Source: Saccoglossus kowalevskii
Taxonomy: Eukaryota > Hemichordata > Enteropneusta > Harrimaniidae
Length of the DNA: 23,231 bases
Direction of reading: 5' to 3'
Assembly: GCF_000003605.2 (NCBI RefSeq)
Contig: NW_003119933.1
Coordinates: 31,597-54,827, forward strand
The stretch's first letter is position 1, and each line of letters starts with the position of its first letter. Of the stretch, positions 21,601 to 23,231 are shown in pieces. The translations under genes and the position numbers were made by a program. Under the pieces are notes generated by a model. The model worked only from the letters and a program-made list of their open reading frames with translations. It was not told the DNA's origin and ran no database searches.

Positions 21601-21985
21601 CATTAATTGGCACACTGAGTCACAACTCTTACACATATATTCCGTTCTCTTATTTCATATTTTTCTCCAACATGCGTGTCCTTCCGTAACAGAAGATACA
21701 GCTGGACCCAAAGACTACTTGAGAGTATGCAGTAAATACCACGTATTTATAGAGGATGGCGTTACTTTCATGGATTCCCAGAAAGGTTGCGATGACAATA
21801 ATTTAGAGCTTTTATCAATACCGAATGAAATATTTGCCACAAACATCGAAACGTATCTTCAAGGAATTGACATAAATTACAGCTTGGATGATTTTTGGTA
21901 CATGACCAAGTGTGGTGAAAATCCTAACAGCAATGGACAAGCTGGGGATACCAGAGATGGATATATTTGTGGGTTCAAGAACTAA
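18625..21985 (+). CDS. Secreted EGF / calcium-binding EGF / C-type-lectin-like protein (paralogue B)
   Basis: I assembled five exons: 18625-18696, 18849-18894, 19916-20038, 21076-21201 and 21693-21985, which join in frame into 219 residues ending TAA at 21983-21985. Order: signal peptide (about 1-22), linker, EGF-like domain (47-79), one calcium-binding EGF domain (81-121) and a four-cysteine C-type-lectin-like domain (123-219; Cys 135, 155, 196, 215). Cysteine spacing in the last domain matches paralogue A (19, 40 and 18 residues between cysteines, against 19, 38 and 18). The second calcium-binding EGF exon of paralogue A is missing, and the join stays in frame because those exons are phase 1 at both ends. 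The central exons are nearly identical to paralogue A while the last exon has diverged strongly. The product is expected to be secreted; no orthologue name is recognised. Confidence 0.82.
18849..18894 (+). CDS. Paralogue B exon 2: short linker
   Basis: The acceptor TTTTCTTCAG ends at 18848. The exon encodes FHADQHVAVKQEQMG and exits in phase 1 at GTAAGT. It matches exon 2 of paralogue A in position, phase and the HAD..VAV-like pattern, with four extra codons. Confidence 0.8.
18895..19915 (+). other. Paralogue B intron 2
   Basis: This is a 1.0-kb intron with GTAAGT and TTCGTTAG ends. No exon or clear repeat is visible in it. Confidence 0.7.
19916..20038 (+). CDS. Paralogue B exon 3: EGF-like domain
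   Basis: This 123-base phase-1/phase-1 exon is the same length as in paralogue A. The six cysteines and the ending NYQWLVGTELCI are conserved; 37 of 42 residues match paralogue A. Confidence 0.92.
20055..20444. mobile_element. Intronic insertion with G/C-rich inverted ends (MITE-like)
   Basis: Compared with paralogue A, about 390 bases are extra here. In paralogue A only 33 bases separate the donor from the shared block starting ATTTTGAAGTGG, against about 406 here. The ends are roughly inverted: GGGGGGAGGCCAAGGG at 20077 and, on the other strand, AGGGGAGGGACAAGGG from 20443. Inside are repeated short motifs of the type CGTACAACGTAAAA and CTGTAAACTGTAAAAA. There is no coding capacity. The alternative is a deletion in paralogue A. 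Confidence 0.45.
20655..20666. repeat. Perfect GC palindrome
   Basis: GTGCGCGCGCAC is a 12-base perfect palindrome of alternating purine and pyrimidine in the intron, capable in principle of Z-DNA. It is possibly chance. Confidence 0.5.
21076..21201 (+). CDS. Paralogue B exon 4: calcium-binding EGF domain
   Basis: DIDECVEDPTACVN and CVNLGGSYECGC carry the calcium-binding and hydroxylation consensus. The exon has the same 126-base length as paralogue A exon 4, and 35 of 42 residues match. The donor is GTACCA, weaker than its counterpart's neighbours but with the correct phase. Confidence 0.92.
21202..21692 (+). other. Paralogue B last intron
   Basis: This 491-base intron occupies the place where paralogue A has the second calcium-binding EGF exon. 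I looked for a relic of DIDEC or of a CxNx4[FY]xCxC pattern in all three forward frames and saw none. Confidence 0.7.
21693..21985 (+). CDS. Paralogue B exon 5: C-type-lectin-like C-terminal domain
   Basis: The acceptor CCGTAACAG ends at 21692. The exon encodes VCSKYHVFIEDGVTF, then LELLSIPNE, ETYLQ, DDFWYMTKC and DGYIC. About 31% of residues match paralogue A by hand alignment, yet all four cysteines, LLSI, the aromatic-Trp pair and DGYIC are kept. As in paralogue A, WND-type ligand motifs are absent. Confidence 0.78.
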
Positions 21986-21997
21986 ATCTCACTAGTA

Positions 21998-22003
21998 AAT
22001 AAA
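21998..22003 (+). terminator. Poly(A) signal of paralogue B
   Basis: AATAAA lies 13 bases after the stop codon, giving a very short 3' UTR like that of paralogue A. Confidence 0.55.
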
Positions 22004-22111
22004 ACAATGTAAGTATAAAAAAATCAAACAGTATTACACATTGACGACTACACCATACATTGCAGAATAATTGATTCTATGAATACTGTGTTCTCTTCTA
22101 GTATCAATGGG

Positions 22112-22221
22112 CGGCTTGGAATCACTGGTGTATATTGAATATATAATTAGTGCACTGTATCATCGGCTTGGAATCACTGGTGTATATTGAATATATAATT
22201 AGTGCACTGTATCATCGGCTT
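22112..22221. repeat. Perfect 52-bp tandem duplication
   Basis: The unit starting CGGCTTGGAATCACTGG runs from 22112 to 22163, repeats without change from 22164 to 22215, and a third copy is cut after CGGCTT. Zero differences imply a recent event or an assembly artefact. Confidence 0.95.
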
Positions 22222-23231
22222 CTTTAACGCATTGACATTTTGTTGTTTTGGTTTGAGTTTTGCATCCGTCGGAATCATACATGATTGTTAGTGCCAGGAT
22301 TCCAGGTCTTATTGTGTGTACAAACTACTGTATTTGTTTTTCTTTTAACGATCTCAGGGGTTATTGATAAACAGCAACACTCATTAAAACAGAGATGTTG
22401 CATTTTTGTGACTGTACTGAAGATACATACGTATTCTGAAACAACGCATCACCAATGCAATAATTCATCAGTGATGGGATTTGATATTTAGGCGACTACC
22501 TACCCTATACTGTTTATCGAATACAGATCTAAGTTTATATGTGGATGTGTTTGCTAGCCCATATCAATATGTAGTTTACCTGCTGTGATAGCTATTACAG
22601 TTTTGACCCCCGGGACACAGTAAAAACTTTAGTCACATTTCCGGGAGAATTGGTGTTGGGTATTTGTGAGGTTTTAATCTTTATAAATCGGATACGGCTT
22701 TTACCATATACCTTGAGGGTAATTATCAATAAATGTCATTATTTCAACCTACTGGCTTTTTTTATTTCAGTTGTTATTCTCATTTCTGCCATTTATTCAA
22801 ATAATTATAAGATTTGATATGCATGTCCTTGTTACCACGGTAACAATAAAAACATTCGGTTAAATATTTGTATGTATCCAACAGTTAAATAATCAATATC
22901 AATATAATAGGTAATTTAAAATAATCGCACAAACAAATCATCATATCATACACATTAGCCCTGCGTACAGTGCTGTGCGTACGGGGATAGATGTCCCCCA
23001 CCACAGCCCTGCGTACCTCCATAGACAAAGTCCGGGACTTTGAAAAATATAAATTTTTTAATGAAATAACATGCTCAGGTACCAAAAATGATGATCGATC
23101 ACCAGATATATCCAGAACTCCCAGTTCGGAGTCCAATTGTGGATGGAACCGGCTACTTTGCCCTAACAAACACATTCTCTTGCGTGAATGAAATTAAAAA
23201 TTGCGGCGTTTGTAATAATTCCTCGGTATCA
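22222..23231. other. 3' intergenic region, no supportable gene
   Basis: No exon matches a known family. A GC-richer patch at about 22955-23190 carries short open frames on both strands and the repeated words CCCTGCGTAC and TGCGTAC (about 22960-23017). It may be a relic of a repeat element cut by the window edge or the start of another gene; I cannot tell. Confidence 0.5.

Noticed and set aside
22991-23191. 66-codon + strand open frame at the right edge
   Set aside because: It resembles no family I know, lacks visible splice context and shares the region with an equally long antisense frame.

Overview
The window looks like genomic DNA from an invertebrate animal. It is AT-rich (about one third G+C by eye), has intron-interrupted genes with canonical GT/AG sites, a metazoan-specific kinase family and phase-1 EGF-domain exons. 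The species cannot be read from the sequence. A marine deuterostome or lophotrochozoan is my best guess, without direct proof.

Layout. (1) Positions 1-2112 hold the last three coding exons of a BRSK/SAD-type serine/threonine kinase on the + strand; the first starts at 426, and the kinase domain lies off the left edge. The intron before them contains a 22-bp minisatellite. (2) Positions 2113 to about 9500 hold the BRSK 3' UTR and an intergenic stretch without a recognisable gene. It carries a clear TTAA-flanked, piggyBac-type MITE (4467-4682), a second inverted-repeat element (5934-6107) and simple AT repeats. (3) Positions 10157-15742 hold a six-exon + strand gene that I assembled by hand. 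It encodes a 247-residue secreted protein: signal peptide, EGF-like domain, two calcium-binding EGF domains, and a compact four-cysteine C-terminal domain resembling a shortened C-type lectin fold. (4) Positions 18625-21985 hold a tandem paralogue of five exons and 219 residues, with the same plan but only one calcium-binding EGF exon. (5) From 22000 to the end there is intergenic sequence with a perfect 52-bp tandem duplication and no gene I can support.

How the genes relate. BRSK is an intracellular kinase and appears unrelated to its neighbours. The two EGF genes arose by local duplication. Their two central exons are about 89-91% identical at the nucleotide level by hand count, while the C-terminal exon retains only about 31% amino-acid identity with fixed cysteine spacing. 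This mosaic pattern, plus gain or loss of one phase-1/phase-1 EGF cassette, is the most interesting biology here. It fits a small tandem family of secreted recognition or adhesion proteins whose terminal domain diverges quickly. No ligand or function can be assigned from sequence alone.
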